Positions 24,301 through 35,082 of a stretch of 56,490 bases of DNA are shown here, in pieces. The stretch is from the NCBI GenBank assembly GCA_033725935.1, contig MU867088.1, positions 1 to 56,490 of the forward strand, read 5' to 3'. Numbering within the stretch: position 1 is the stretch's first letter; the number at the start of each line of letters is the position of its first letter. Position numbers and translations under genes: made by a program. Origin of the DNA: Cladorrhinum sp. PSN259. Its lineage: Eukaryota; Ascomycota; Sordariomycetes; Sordariales; Podosporaceae. The notes below the pieces were generated by a model. The model was not told where the DNA came from, ran no database searches, and saw only the letters and a program-made list of their open reading frames with translations.

Positions 24301-24440
24301 CCCGTACCGGGGGTGCCAGAGCCGGTCCCGGCTGAGCCCGCGCTCTTTGGCGTCTTTGCTCCATTGCTTTTCGCGGTGCCGTCCTTTGGTGTCGTCGGTT
24401 TGGAAGCGGGAGCATCGTCTTCTTTTGCCGGCGGTGACAT
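18397..24440 (-). CDS. 1993-aa multidomain protein with DH-like and PH-like regions
   Basis: Exons 20955-24440 and 18397-20892 (intron donor GTGAGT, branch CTGAC, acceptor AAAG, phase 0) join two long frames. N-terminal residues to about 330 are charged and include TDFLLGRPSPARVAAQ and a K/R/E coiled-coil-like stretch. Residues about 336-486 carry eight copies of a DDGIRVRP-type motif. Residues about 500-980 are SR/PE-rich and disordered. Residues about 990-1160 are predicted helical (ELLDEFADDEHFYKRELKTL), resembling a RhoGEF DH domain. About 1200-1345 and 1560-1700 resemble PH folds, and the C-terminus (WLDKGDCILHI and KWCFQCKNFQQAEWIMKMV) resembles a PH/Ran-binding fold. A cortical scaffold or GEF role is inference only; I recognise no named orthologue. 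A leader intron probably ends just upstream of the ATG. Confidence 0.86.
22983..23435 (-). repeat. Eight imperfect DDGIRVRP-encoding repeats
   Basis: Within the 1993-aa protein, residues about 336-486 contain DDIRVKP, DDGIRVRP, DDGIRVYP, DDGIRVKA and four more DDGIRVRP. They are separated by 9-30 residue linkers such as TESEVTDSTLP. The core is much better conserved than the linkers, so the peptide itself may be under selection. Confidence 0.9.
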
Positions 24441-26695
24441 GGTGCTATAGCATCCCCCGTGTTAGCTTGCTGGCAATTCACATTCCCTAGACCCTGTGAC
24501 GTGTGTGACATGACGTGTGAAGTCTGGAGCTTTTTCTTGTTGACATGAGAAAAAAGCATCCACCCGCCGGGAGCTGAAGCGGAGCAGCCCACTACCAATC
24601 GGGCGGTACATGCATCGACAGGTTCGGTGCAGGGATTGACGTTCAAGCCGGTGAAAGAGGGGGGGAAGTCAACAAACAAAACAAGCTACGGGAACGGTAC
24701 ACCTACATTACCCTCACCCAGGTGAGCCGCGCATCCTGGTGATCTGCAATTCAGTCCGGCGTAGATCGATCGAGTTGTGACGATTCCGCGAATCCGGGAC
24801 TCGGGCAAATTGAAGCAGACCATAAATTGCCAGCAAGGTCAAAAAAGGAGTGAGTGCAGATGATCGTCGACGTTGCGCAACCTGTCTAATGTTCTGAAAG
24901 AGAGCGCGCAGAAAGCAGTGGAAAGAAGATGCACTGTTTGAAGCGGGTTTCTCGGACCACTGCAGACGAGAACCTGAAGGCTGCTGCACGGTACTGGGCA
25001 ACAGCGCCAGCAACCGAGCAAGCAGGTATCCGCAGCGCGTGCCGATGAACCCTTAATTTTGAGAAGTTGTGTTGTTGGAGGAATTGGAAGAGAGAGAGGA
25101 GAGAACAAACCGATTCCTTCCTCACTGCTGCGCCCGCCCAATGACGATAAACAATGGCCTCAGACAATTGGGGTAAACACAAGCTGCAAAGTGACCTCGC
25201 TCCACCTTTTGCTCCTCCTGGCCAGTGGCCACACCCTTGCAGGAGCCGGCTTTTGCAACAGCTCCCTTCCAAGGTTCCTTGGTCGAGAAAGCTTCTTGAC
25301 CTTTTCAGCAGGGAAGCCCGGCCGAGATGGGATGGTCCAATGACACTTGAGACTTGCAGCCCGGTGGAGACATGTTCTGGGACTAAGCAGCACCCAGCCG
25401 ACAGCTCCCTTTTCTTTCCCGTGTCCAACCAGTGACTTGGAACGGTGCGGACTGTCAGCTGCGCAGCTTAGCAAACCGGAAGCTTTTGGGGAGTGCGCAT
25501 TGGCGCATCTTTTCTCAAATCTTCAACCGATATATGCATGCGACCTTGAATTCCTATGCATGTCTGCCACCTCCTGTGGTGCGGCTGCCAGTGGTGAGGG
25601 ATCTTGCAGACATGGTGGGCGGCACCTGAAACCGTCACCCGAGGAAAAACTATCTACACTTGCGAGCCATAAGCGTTGGCAGTCAACCCTGAAAAGGCGG
25701 CATTTATAAATTATTTCTGTTAAACCTCTTCTGATATCTGAGCTCAAGCTTCAATATGACAAGAAGCTAGCCAACGTGGCCTGACATCATCAGCGCAACC
25801 GCAACACCATGGCGGGGTGTTTCCAGGGTTATCGGGATCGGGACCAGGACCAGGAAGAGAAGCCAGGGGAGAGCGGTGTATGCGGGGTTAACCGTGAGCA
25901 TGGGGCTGCGATCTGGATCTATAAATGGCAATACAGATGAGCCTCGATATTCCTTGAGGATTATCATCCTGATAAATACTCGTCCATTCAGAACAAGGAC
26001 GATTTGATTGCTGGCCGTCGATAGACTTACTTCCAGCGGAATCAAGGCACATCATGCAACCCGATATGACACGGATTATAGATCCCGTTCAAGCTTGATG
26101 GTGCCTCGAAGCAAGTATTCAACACGCAAGAACCGGGCCTAATCAAGATAGGCGCAACTGCCGAAAGCAATGTTACACCACCATCCAAAACCGCCTCGTT
26201 TCCAAGTTCCCACCATGGGTCAATCACCTCATCATGACTTGGGAGCTTTGTGAAGAGGAAAAAAAAGACATGCTGCTCATTGCTGAGATATTCTACTTGT
26301 AATGATGAAACCAAAGTCACCAACCCAAAAGAAAAAAAGAAAAGCCAACCGAACCAACCAAATGCAGAAAAAAACACCAAGCCAGGTGACCCAGATATCC
26401 ATGGACGTGTATCCCATTTCCATTTCCATTTCCCTTATCACCTCCAAGAAATCACCTAGACGACAATCCAAAGCCACCAATATCAATACACGACAAAAAT
26501 ACTATACAAGGACAAAAGCGCCAACAAATATGCAAGAAACCACCCCACAACCCAAGTATGTGTAAGCGGAAAAACAAAAGGTATCCAAAAAGAAGCCAAA
26601 AACCGAAAACCTGGGGAAAAAAAAAGAAAATATCCGGCAAGTGGTATACCCTCCTTCCCAATTCCAGCCCATATTTAAAAAAAAAAATACCCAGG
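24441..26695. other. 2.3-kb intergenic region
   Basis: Between two minus-strand genes: the promoter/leader of the 1993-aa gene and the 3' flank of the 304-aa gene. The open frames on both strands are short and look fortuitous. Apart from the candidate leader intron, nothing is recognised. Confidence 0.6.
24445..24470 (-). promoter_or_regulatory. Probable 3' end of a leader intron of the 1993-aa gene
   Basis: On the minus strand an AGCTAAC branch site is followed by TATAG, then CACC and the ATG at 24440. The short ATG-CTA-TAG at 24445-24453 would then be intronic, not a uORF. The donor could not be placed firmly; GTGAGG near 24717 is one candidate. Confidence 0.5.
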
Positions 26696-27610
26696 TTAAT
26701 GCATATCCATAACACCAGGCAACACGAACCTCACCCTCTTCTCCTTCTTCCCCTCCTTCCTCTTCTTGGAACCATCAAATGACTTTGCAACAGCCTTGAC
26801 CGGAATATCTACGGCCCTCGCCGTCGCCCTCATAACCAGAGAAGCCGTCTCCCCACTTTCAGTGATCATACTATCCGACATCATGCTGCTGGCAACCTCG
26901 CTATCATACTCCTCCTCCTCAATCTTTTCTTGCTCCGGTCTCTCCTCGATTGACCACACGTCAGGGCTAGGTTCCCTCCATGCGTGGGGCGAAAGCCGAG
27001 CAGCACCGGCTGAGCGTCTTTTGCTTGCCTTGTTGTAACCGCTGCCGGTCGTGGATAGGGAACGGCCTCGAAAAGACGACGACGACCCCTTCGGCGGGGA
27101 CGAAGCGAAATCCCTAAGTGTCAAGGGAGGCATCCCGAACGGCGTCCTAGCTGCCGCTGCTCTCAAAAAGTGATCATCAAGTTCGTCATCAGGCGTGCCA
27201 AAAATGGATGGATAATTATCGAACTCGAGATCGGGAGTAGCAGGGGATCTGGGCGGGGTAGGAGGACGCAGGGAAGTATGATGTGGCAGAGGAGGAGAAC
27301 CGGGAGGACGACTGAATCCTTCCAAGTTTGAGGGACTGACGTTTCTCACTATCTGAGAAGGGTTTTTGCTGGACTCAATGCCGGCGTCAAAGTCCATATC
27401 AAAGTCCATTTCCATCATCATCAGGGAGTCGACGGACTCGATATTGTTGTTGGGTGTTAGGAAGTAGGTTAAGGGGTCTGACCCGGAGTCCTCCATTGTG
27501 AGGTCAAAGATTTCGATGTCGGCGTCGTTGTGGTGAGGCATGGTTGGTCCAAACCGTGACCGGAATGGGAGGTTGCCACCTGTGGGAGTTGATCTCTTTG
27601 GGGAGGGCAT
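26696..27610 (-). CDS. Unknown 304-aa disordered protein with C-terminal RVRF motif
   Basis: A single exon of 304 aa, starting at the first in-frame ATG (27608-27610, MPSPKRS); the frame is open upstream only through non-ATG codons. The protein is rich in S, P, D and T, with an acidic/hydrophobic patch (ADIEIFDLTMED, residues about 36-47), SP/TP sites and no membrane segment. The last 35 residues are basic (SKKRKEGKKEKRVRF) and end VLPGVMDMH. KRVRF fits the RVxF docking motif for protein phosphatase 1, and the basic run could be a nuclear localisation signal. Both are motif-level inferences. I recognise no family. It is divergent from the EEP-family gene 2.8 kb to the right. Confidence 0.78.
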   Translation of the reverse strand: MPSPKRSTPTGGNLPFRSRFGPTMPHHNDADIEIFDLTMEDSGSDPLTYFLTPNNNIESVDSLMMMEMDFDMDFDAGIESSKNPSQIVRNVSPSNLEGFSRPPGSPPLPHHTSLRPPTPPRSPATPDLEFDNYPSIFGTPDDELDDHFLRAAAARTPFGMPPLTLRDFASSPPKGSSSSFRGRSLSTTGSGYNKASKRRSAGAARLSPHAWREPSPDVWSIEERPEQEKIEEEEYDSEVASSMMSDSMITESGETASLVMRATARAVDIPVKAVAKSFDGSKKRKEGKKEKRVRFVLPGVMDMH

Positions 27611-28126
27611 CTTGATCTTGTGATGTGTGTCAAGTGTCAAACAAGGGTGTTGACTGCGTATTATCTGGACGGGGTCTTAACAACGAAAACACCAACCAGC
27701 CTATCCGTCCCACCGAGTTGTGAACGAAAAGGCTTGAGGAGTTTGCCGGTCTGGCCGGCTCAAATGGGGGATATCCTTTCAGAAAACGAGGGTTTTTAAA
27801 AATGCACTACTAATGCACAAGCATGCATCCCCGGAAACGCAATGAGGGAACTAGAGAGGAAAAGTAAGTGCAAGTGGCAGGCTGAGAAAGGAGGCGGCAA
27901 TCCCGCTCAAGATATACATGCGTGATTCACACCATCTTTTTGCGCCTGCTGGATGACTGGCTCCATGTCCATATTCGGTCACCGCGGACCGTTCGTAACG
28001 CAACAAGTAGTCACCAGCCCACCTTACGAGGTTCCCTGCCTAGTGAAGAGTGATCCATCATTTTTGTTTTGTTTTTTTGTTTTGTGTTTTGCTGATGGCT
28101 TGCGGGCAATTACATGGCGCCTTGCG

Positions 28127-28158
28127 CGCACGCACGCACACACGCACACACACACACC
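28127..28158. repeat. (CGCA)/(CA)n repeat
   Basis: GCGCACGCACGCACAC passes into a pure CA run; non-coding. Confidence 0.9.
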
Positions 28159-28850
28159 TTCGACAACCTTTCCCAATCCTGTCGTGTGAGTGGGCCAAGC
28201 CGTGTCCAGCTGCGCCTCCCTACCCGGTATTCCCCTCTCGAGATGTGTTTTTTCCAAGGTCCTTGACTCCAAATCCAAGACATTTGACCATCACATGTGT
28301 TTTATGGTCCTTGAAACTTTTCGACTAGAAAGAAAAAAAACCGGGAACAAAAGACAAATTTGACCGATTCTGTGACCACCTGCAAGAAGCTGAAATTAAG
28401 TAGCGGGATCGCAGGAAACGTTCCTACGATCGATGGATCTTGTAGGAAGGAACTAAAATGTCCCACGCGTGACGAGGCCTCAAGTCGGCTAAGGTGACCT
28501 AAAGAGGGAACCATCAAGTTTTTTGATATCTGACTAGTCGTGGACTGCCACACCCGCAACGGATAGAGGCATAAACGATGCCGAGCAGTCCGAGTGAGGG
28601 GCAGGGCATGTGTGTGTGTGTGTGGTGGTATTTTCAGATCTCCCGTCATCATCAAGTGATGATCCTCGGAATATCCTATCTGGTTTACAGATTGAAGATC
28701 AGGGTTTTATTTCTTGTAACCGCGATCACTTGCACACACCTTATCTGCCTGTGTGATCGAAAAGCCATGTGGTGTTGTCCAGAGAATGATCGAAGTGCGT
28801 ATGTATGTACCTTGCATAGATTCACGGCCGAGCCATCCATGTTCATACCC

Positions 28851-28866
28851 GGGGGGGGGGGGGGGG
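28851..28866. repeat. G16 homopolymer
   Basis: Sixteen consecutive G, followed by AGGC and another G6. A strong quadruplex former and a likely place for sequencing length error. Confidence 0.93.
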
Positions 28867-30397
28867 AGGCGGGGGGCAGATGATCTTTCCAAAACGCCAT
28901 CTTTGCCCACACCAGCCTTTTTCCAAATGGGTTACTCACAACCCAAAAGATTCCAATGGAAGATAAAGGATCGATAGTTTACCATGTTCTTCCAGGTTTT
29001 TTCTCAGACGAGTCATCCATCCTGTATCATTCTGTTTCTTGATGACCTTGGAATTCCGTCCTCGCGGGAGGGTCGAAAAAGAAACGGGAAACCACTCATA
29101 CCTTGCATTTGTCCATAAGGCAGAGCTGCAGACGGGAACAGCTCTCCCGTCCGTCCTCCGCCCTCCTTGCCTGCAGCTTTTGGAAAGCGGCCCAGGAATC
29201 CAGGTTCAACCGTGATAACCCATGTTGCATCTTGGGCATCATCATCTGTGGTTCGCGCCCTGCAAGTAACCTTGTTATTCGTTCTGCATATGAGCCTCAT
29301 CTGGCCTTGCTTACCCACCCTGGCCACGGAATAATCGGCAATGCAAGATCAACTTTGTCACCACTTACACCCCCCGTAACCGATCGTTAGCTCGAAATAT
29401 CCATTAATACCTGTGTTTCCTCAGCAAGTTTTTATATCATTTTAAAACCAGATACAGGCAGAACGAATGCTCCCAGAGTTCTAATGCGACAAAAATGAGA
29501 TTAGAATCTTATTAGATGGAGTTAGTATTGACAGTGTTCCTTTTGAAAGTGCCAATTATTTCGCGGCTGGGTTGCTTGCTTAATCTGCTCACACCTGTGG
29601 GACGCGATCGAAGTCCGCCGCCGTATTTGGACTGTGAATAGTGACACAAACTTGAGGGATTAAATTCTGAATACGGAATGTTTGACCTACACTATAAAAT
29701 ATTTTTTTTTGTCAAACCAATCAAAGTCAGATGATGGGGTTTGTGTGTTTTACGGAATAGAGTTCAGTTTCTCAGTTGGCAGCCTGAGCACTGATTGCCC
29801 CGCATGCCCCGATCGAATGACTGAAAGCGGAAAGTGTCACTTATTGCGCTAAATGCGACTAAGTGTTACATAAAATTCGATTTCTCGAATTGGATACACC
29901 TGCAACAACAGCATGACCAGAGAAAAGATTGGAGCGGACTGATAGATCAGATGAAAGTTATCTACATAGTGCCAAGATGTTTTTCTCTAATCAATCTGAT
30001 ATACGGTAAGAAAACGGGTTGGCTTTCCGGACCATAATACTCAAAAGTAGAGAGATGTTGAGGCTTACCACATGCGCGGGGTTATTCTGTAGCATTTCTC
30101 CACTCATATCCAGGCCGTCTGCCACTGCCAGACAGTTCTCGGCCAGTGTCTGCCTGGGCGCGTCCAAATTACCAGCAGCAACTTCTTTTCTTTCCTGTGA
30201 CGCGTCTTCAACTTCATCCAACCTCTAATCACATCTTCTTCACTTGGCAACCTCATGATTGAGCTCCTCAGTGGGAATTCAAGCGTCTCGGTTCTTAGGA
30301 TTGTCGACACAACCACACCTCTTTCGACACGCCTTCCTATTGCAGTTGCTGTCAACGGGACCGAGACAAAGCACTACATCAAGCGCAGGCAGCAATC

Positions 30398-31285
30398 ATG
30401 TCTTCGACCACACCATTCCCAGTTTCTTCATCCCGCCTTCCAATCCGGCTCATCACCCTGAACGTCCGTTACGCTACCAAGAATCCCGGTCCAGGTGAAG
30501 AGCCGTGGTCGGTTCGCTCTCCGAAGCTTTGTGCACAGCTGAGGTTCATTACTTCTGGCCTTGACTCGCCATTTGTATGCCTCCAGGAAGTGCTACACTC
30601 TCAGCTCATCGACATACAAACTCGTTTGGGGCCTACCTGGAGCCATATTGGCGACGGTCGTAATGACGGAAAGCAGGCCGGAGAGTTCTCGCCCATATTC
30701 TTCCGAGTGGATCAATGGGTCTGTGAGCGTCACAAGACGTTATGGCTATCCAAGACCCCTGAGATCCCGTCCAAGGGGTGGGATGCTGCCTTGAACAGGA
30801 TCGTTACTGTTGGATCCTTCCGCCATAAGAGTACTGGGGCATCCGTCGTTATCATGAGCACCCATTTTGACCATCGAGGCAAGGTCGCACGGGAAGAGAG
30901 TGCTCGCCTGCTGCTGGAGATATCCCGGACCTGGACAAAATCAACTATCCCAGGACTCCGGACTCACTTATTCCTTGGCGGAGACTTCAACAGTACGCCA
31001 AGCGATCGTGCCTACAAGGTGCTAACATCATCAGATCTCCCCATGACAGACATATCTAAGCTTGTACCGAAAGAGTGGCAGTATGGGAACCCGGACATCA
31101 CCTATACGTCATTTGGAGAACCAGACGAGAAGGCCCGAACAATTGACTTCCTTTTTGTTCAGGACACTCGAGAGCTGGCCTTCAAGACCTTTGGCATTCT
31201 CTCAAATCGGTTTGATGATTTGGTATACCTATCGGACCACAGAGCTGTCGTGGCAGACATTGAGATACCGATCGGACACGCCTAG
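30398..31285 (+). CDS. Endonuclease/exonuclease/phosphatase (EEP) family protein
   Basis: A single exon of 295 aa, starting at an ATG with a good context (MSSTTPF). EEP (DNase I-like) signatures occur in order: LITLNVR (N22), LQEVL (metal-binding E64), STHFDHRG (H156, D158), GGDFNSTP (D196, N198) and the C-terminal SDHRAVVADI (D280, H281). All catalytic positions are present, so it should be an active Mg-dependent phosphodiesterase or phosphatase. Fungal proteins of this compact type are usually annotated only as EEP-family hydrolases. The substrate (nucleic acid, phosphoinositide or sphingomyelin-like) cannot be read from the sequence. There is no signal peptide or membrane segment, so it is probably cytosolic or nuclear. 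Confidence 0.95.
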   Translation: MSSTTPFPVSSSRLPIRLITLNVRYATKNPGPGEEPWSVRSPKLCAQLRFITSGLDSPFVCLQEVLHSQLIDIQTRLGPTWSHIGDGRNDGKQAGEFSPIFFRVDQWVCERHKTLWLSKTPEIPSKGWDAALNRIVTVGSFRHKSTGASVVIMSTHFDHRGKVAREESARLLLEISRTWTKSTIPGLRTHLFLGGDFNSTPSDRAYKVLTSSDLPMTDISKLVPKEWQYGNPDITYTSFGEPDEKARTIDFLFVQDTRELAFKTFGILSNRFDDLVYLSDHRAVVADIEIPIGHA

Positions 31286-32865
31286 ACCCGAGGACTCCGC
31301 TTTAGCGAACAATATGGCCGGTACTACATGACTGCCTGCTCTAGCACTGCGGCATCTTACACAAAACTACCATGCGGAATATCTGGGGGACCCAGAGTGA
31401 CCAGGACTGAGGGATCTGCATTCGGAGTAGGAGATGCATTGTTCTCGATGACGCAGAGGATTGCCGAGAGCCAGTACTGAGACAAGAGGACGCAGGAAAG
31501 GAAAGAAGGGCGACCTATGGCACTCAGCATGGATGTCTCACTCGTCCTACGGCTGTTCGATCTCTCTGTGGCCAGGCTCATTGAAGATTGATGTCACACT
31601 TTCCCGATCAATCACCCCCCCCCTCTCGTTCTTTATCTTATCCGTTGGAGGCTCCGGCTGATATGGGGTTTGTTCAATTAAGGTGCTGTGGCGCTGAGTT
31701 TGACGCAGGTTATATTGTTGATTCTAGAAACAAGCACAGCCGAAAAGGCGGTGTAGAATAATTGTCTTCGGGAACTCAATCTCGACATCGGTTCGTCCCA
31801 ATGAAGATGCAGGGAGAGGACGAGCATGACCTTCAGAGCGATCCCGTGAGACAGATGGCTCCTCCCTGTGGTTGGGGGCTAGTGCTGCAGAGCGATCTTG
31901 CGAGCTTGCCGCCACCAAGCTAAGTGTACTGGGACTCTAATGGGCGGGTCCATACACGGCCGAATTATCTTACTCTTTCGGTCCTCTTACGGTCCCGGCT
32001 CCCGATGATCCCCGGCATCACCGTCACAGACCGGTTGACTCGACAAATTGGCCCTTCGTTTCGCTAGCTTCCACCAGCGACCAGGTTCGTAAACTCACGT
32101 CACCATCCCGGCAGATGCATTGGCCATTACGGGATCCAATGCGAAGGTCTGCGTCAGAGAGTTTCGTGCAGCATTCGACGATTCTAGCCATGAGTCCACA
32201 CGAGCATCTTGTTACTTGAAGGACCCCCCTGCTTGCATGCCGCAGTCAATGCATTGAATGCGGAGTATCAAAGGCCAATCCTCGTTCGGAATAGTTCATG
32301 TTCCCCAGAATGGTACCCTGTTCAACTAGTTTAATTGACTCACCTCAGAACCTCCCATTTCGTGGGGAAAAGGTTGGCGAGAAGCCTCTGGAATCAGAGT
32401 GCTGCGAGATGCAAAGAGCACACGGCAATGGGGAATTTGATCGAATCACTCGGTATGGAGATACAGCACAAGATGCAGCTTCTCGCGCAATTGCGACGAT
32501 GAGTGGTCATTGTTACAAGAATCCAGCCAATCAAACTAAGCAAATACGGTTGTGGCTGTCATCTGCTTCGTCGTGGGTAAAAGAGTTCTGTGGAGAAACC
32601 CACCAGTGTGTTTTAAAGCTTGGGTTGGAGGGTATAACAAAGGAAATCATTGGCGCCTGGTGCTCGTCTCGACGCGACTCGAAGCCAATGGGATCATGAG
32701 GAGAAGAGGATTCGAAAACAACCTGCGACACGAACACGCGAAGGATGGTTCATAAGCAATCGGGACATTCGATGCACCCGCGCGCAATGCAAAAGTAATG
32801 GCGCATGAGCCGATCTCCTTCTGGATGCTCCCAGAGTGTAGGGTCGCTGGGGAAACGATCTGCTG

Positions 32866-32881
32866 AAAAAAAAAAAAAAAA
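32866..32881. repeat. A16 homopolymer
   Basis: Sixteen consecutive A in non-coding DNA. Confidence 0.9.
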
Positions 32882-33485
32882 GTCGGACGGACAGCGACAT
32901 GGAAATTTACATTGGCGTTGGCACCACTGGCAACCCTGTGTCACCCAGGATCGGTGATGATCATGGGAGATGTGGAATGTTCTCCGTAGCGGGTGCGGCT
33001 TTGCGGTAGCAGAATTATGCCGTTGATTGCGACATCGATATCACAACGACGACTTGGCCTAAAATAAGTCCGGCGACATCATTCACAAAAATGAGAGGCC
33101 GATGACTCTGCCATCCGACGGTATTAATGCGGCAGAGTGGGAAGACAAACGAGGAAACGGCACTCCTTCGCAATGCTGCCCTATGATTGGCGTCAGGCGG
33201 GCAAAGACCTGCAGAAGCCTGCATTCCATACCTCTGGCTTCCAATGAGACGGGAGTGGTGTCTGTTGGCGTCTTTGGCCTGGCTGGGTGGAGGAGAACGG
33301 GGACTGTTGCCTTCCCTGGCTTCTCATTTCTGCAGGTGCAGCATCATTCGATGGTCCGCGGCTTGACTGATCGTTTTCTTCGCTGCTCTTCTCGAGCCTT
33401 CAATGCACTTCGGCCTGGGTTGAGGACGGCAGCCGCATACGGAGTTCTCGATGTCACAGCTGGTGTCGCGATTGTGCAAAGATAA

Positions 33486-33506
33486 TTTTTTTTTTTTTTT
33501 TTTTTT
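33486..33506. repeat. Poly-T tract
   Basis: About 21 consecutive T in non-coding DNA. Confidence 0.9.
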
Positions 33507-35082
33507 ACCGATTAGGTACCCTCGTTGATTGCGAAACCAGTATTTGAGCATGTGCGATTCGGTCGTGCTTCGCAATTGATACCCAAGGAGCAGTGTCGGG
33601 CATGAAAAGCGCGAAACGAAGGGGAAGCACGGGAAGGCAACTGGCCAGCGACCCTCATTTTTTTCTCAAAGTGTCCCAACCCCGGCAGCCAGCGCTCAGC
33701 ATTTCCTCTTTTTACCTGCAAGCACTTTGCCCGTCTGCCACTTCAGGCGTAGTGCTCCACTCAAAAAACCCACTCAATTGAGGCCTTACACACTGGCACA
33801 GCAGCATCAACCACCCACAGTCTCCCAAGTCACCCTACGTGCAAGCGACTTGCAGACATGCTAACAGTTGACTCCCCACAGCCCAACGTTTAATTCTCTC
33901 TCTAGCTCAGTAATCTGGATGAGCCCGGAGAGATATCCACTTCAAAAACGTGTGTGAGGTGCGGCAGCAATCCGGCAGAATTCATTCAACTGGGGTTGCG
34001 CCTATCCAGGACCTCCGGTGTTCCGTCTGTGTCCCGTCTCATCTGCTCGTAATCGGGGAATATTCTGGATGTTGATGAAACACGCTCTTCCCTCATGGCA
34101 GATCTCTAGAAATTCTAAACAACAGACAGAGAACAACAAGACCGTAAGCAGGGTTGGTGTTCATGAAGTGACACTTGATCCAAAGATCCACTTCCAGGAG
34201 CCAGCCTCTTTGGGCTTCGCCCCTCCCCCCACGACCAAGAAGGTCCCAGTTTGGAGCCGCAGGCCCGTCTTGACATTTGATATTCGTCGAACCTTTTGCG
34301 CAGCCTCACGAACAAACCCCATGGGCGACAACAGTGACAGAGAAAACAACAGAAAGCAAGACGGTGATTTTGGCTGCAACGGAAAACAGGTGGTGTCGAC
34401 CTGTAACCTAGTCGTTTCCCGTCCGCAAGGTGTTTGCTATTGTCTAGCTATCGATAATCAAAAGACGGGAGTTGCCTGGGGTGGTGTGTGTGTGTGCACC
34501 CCCTCCTTCTCTTCCGTCTGGGGGATTACCAGACTCCCCCCCTGTCCCGTCTCGGCTTCCTGTGGTGAACGTCCCGCCCAGTTTCCCCCAGACTTGTCCC
34601 AAGAGCCCCCAAAGCCTTGCTCGACCAAGCGAGACAGCGGTTTTCCTTGCCGCTTGCCCATCCCTCCACTCACAGCACTTTCCCCCGCAGTGAATAAAAC
34701 TCGACACTGTCCCATCCCTCCACCTTTTTTTATTTCCTTAGGACACCCCATCCCATCTTCTGCCTGACGGGCCATCTGCGCCACTATCGCGATTTCACAC
34801 CACAACTCCAAGGTCGATCGATTCGCTCACTGCTACCAGCGTACTATCACTGGTATCGCTCATTATATTTTAACCATTCCATCCTCGCCGTTCGAAGTGT
34901 GACCGCTGCCTGAGCTCGGAGCGGCAAGTCCCTGACCTCTCATCACCGTCGCCCTGCGATTGACACGCCCGATACTGGGCCCTTCCAGCACGAGGCTTCG
35001 CTGCCTCTTGTTTCGCCGATACATACGCCCTTCTCTGGGGTAGCAACAAGAGAGCTTTGACGAGCGGGGGCTCGTACTGGCA

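Larger units (their letters stand above)
27611..30397. other. 2.8-kb divergent promoter region
   Basis: It separates the divergently transcribed 304-aa gene (-) and EEP-family gene (+), so it contains both promoters. A CA/CGCA run lies at 28127-28158, a TG run near 28610-28622 and a G16 run at 28851-28866. No coding sequence is supported. Confidence 0.6.
31286..35082. other. 3.8-kb intergenic region
   Basis: 3' flank of the EEP-family gene plus the promoter/leader of the 590-aa gene. It holds an A16 run (32866-32881) and a T run (about 33486-33506). The long frame at 34018-34767 begins at GTG and has leader-like composition, so it is not called. A 5-bp hairpin (CGAGC-GGGG-GCTCG, 35061-35074) lies 8 nt before the ATG at 35083. 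Confidence 0.6.

Noticed and set aside
24445..24453. Two-codon uORF (ATG CTA TAG) before the 1993-aa gene
   Set aside because: It overlaps a good branch/acceptor pair and is more likely intronic than translated.
28600..28625. TG runs and CA runs as CRISPR-like or functional arrays
   Set aside because: They are plain dinucleotide repeats, and no spacer structure exists anywhere in this eukaryotic window.
32298..32699. 133-codon plus-strand frame
   Set aside because: No recognisable motif; length is within chance for GC-rich intergenic DNA.
34018..34767. 249-codon plus-strand frame upstream of the 590-aa gene
   Set aside because: It begins at GTG, has no family resemblance, and has the composition of leader/promoter DNA of the gene just downstream.
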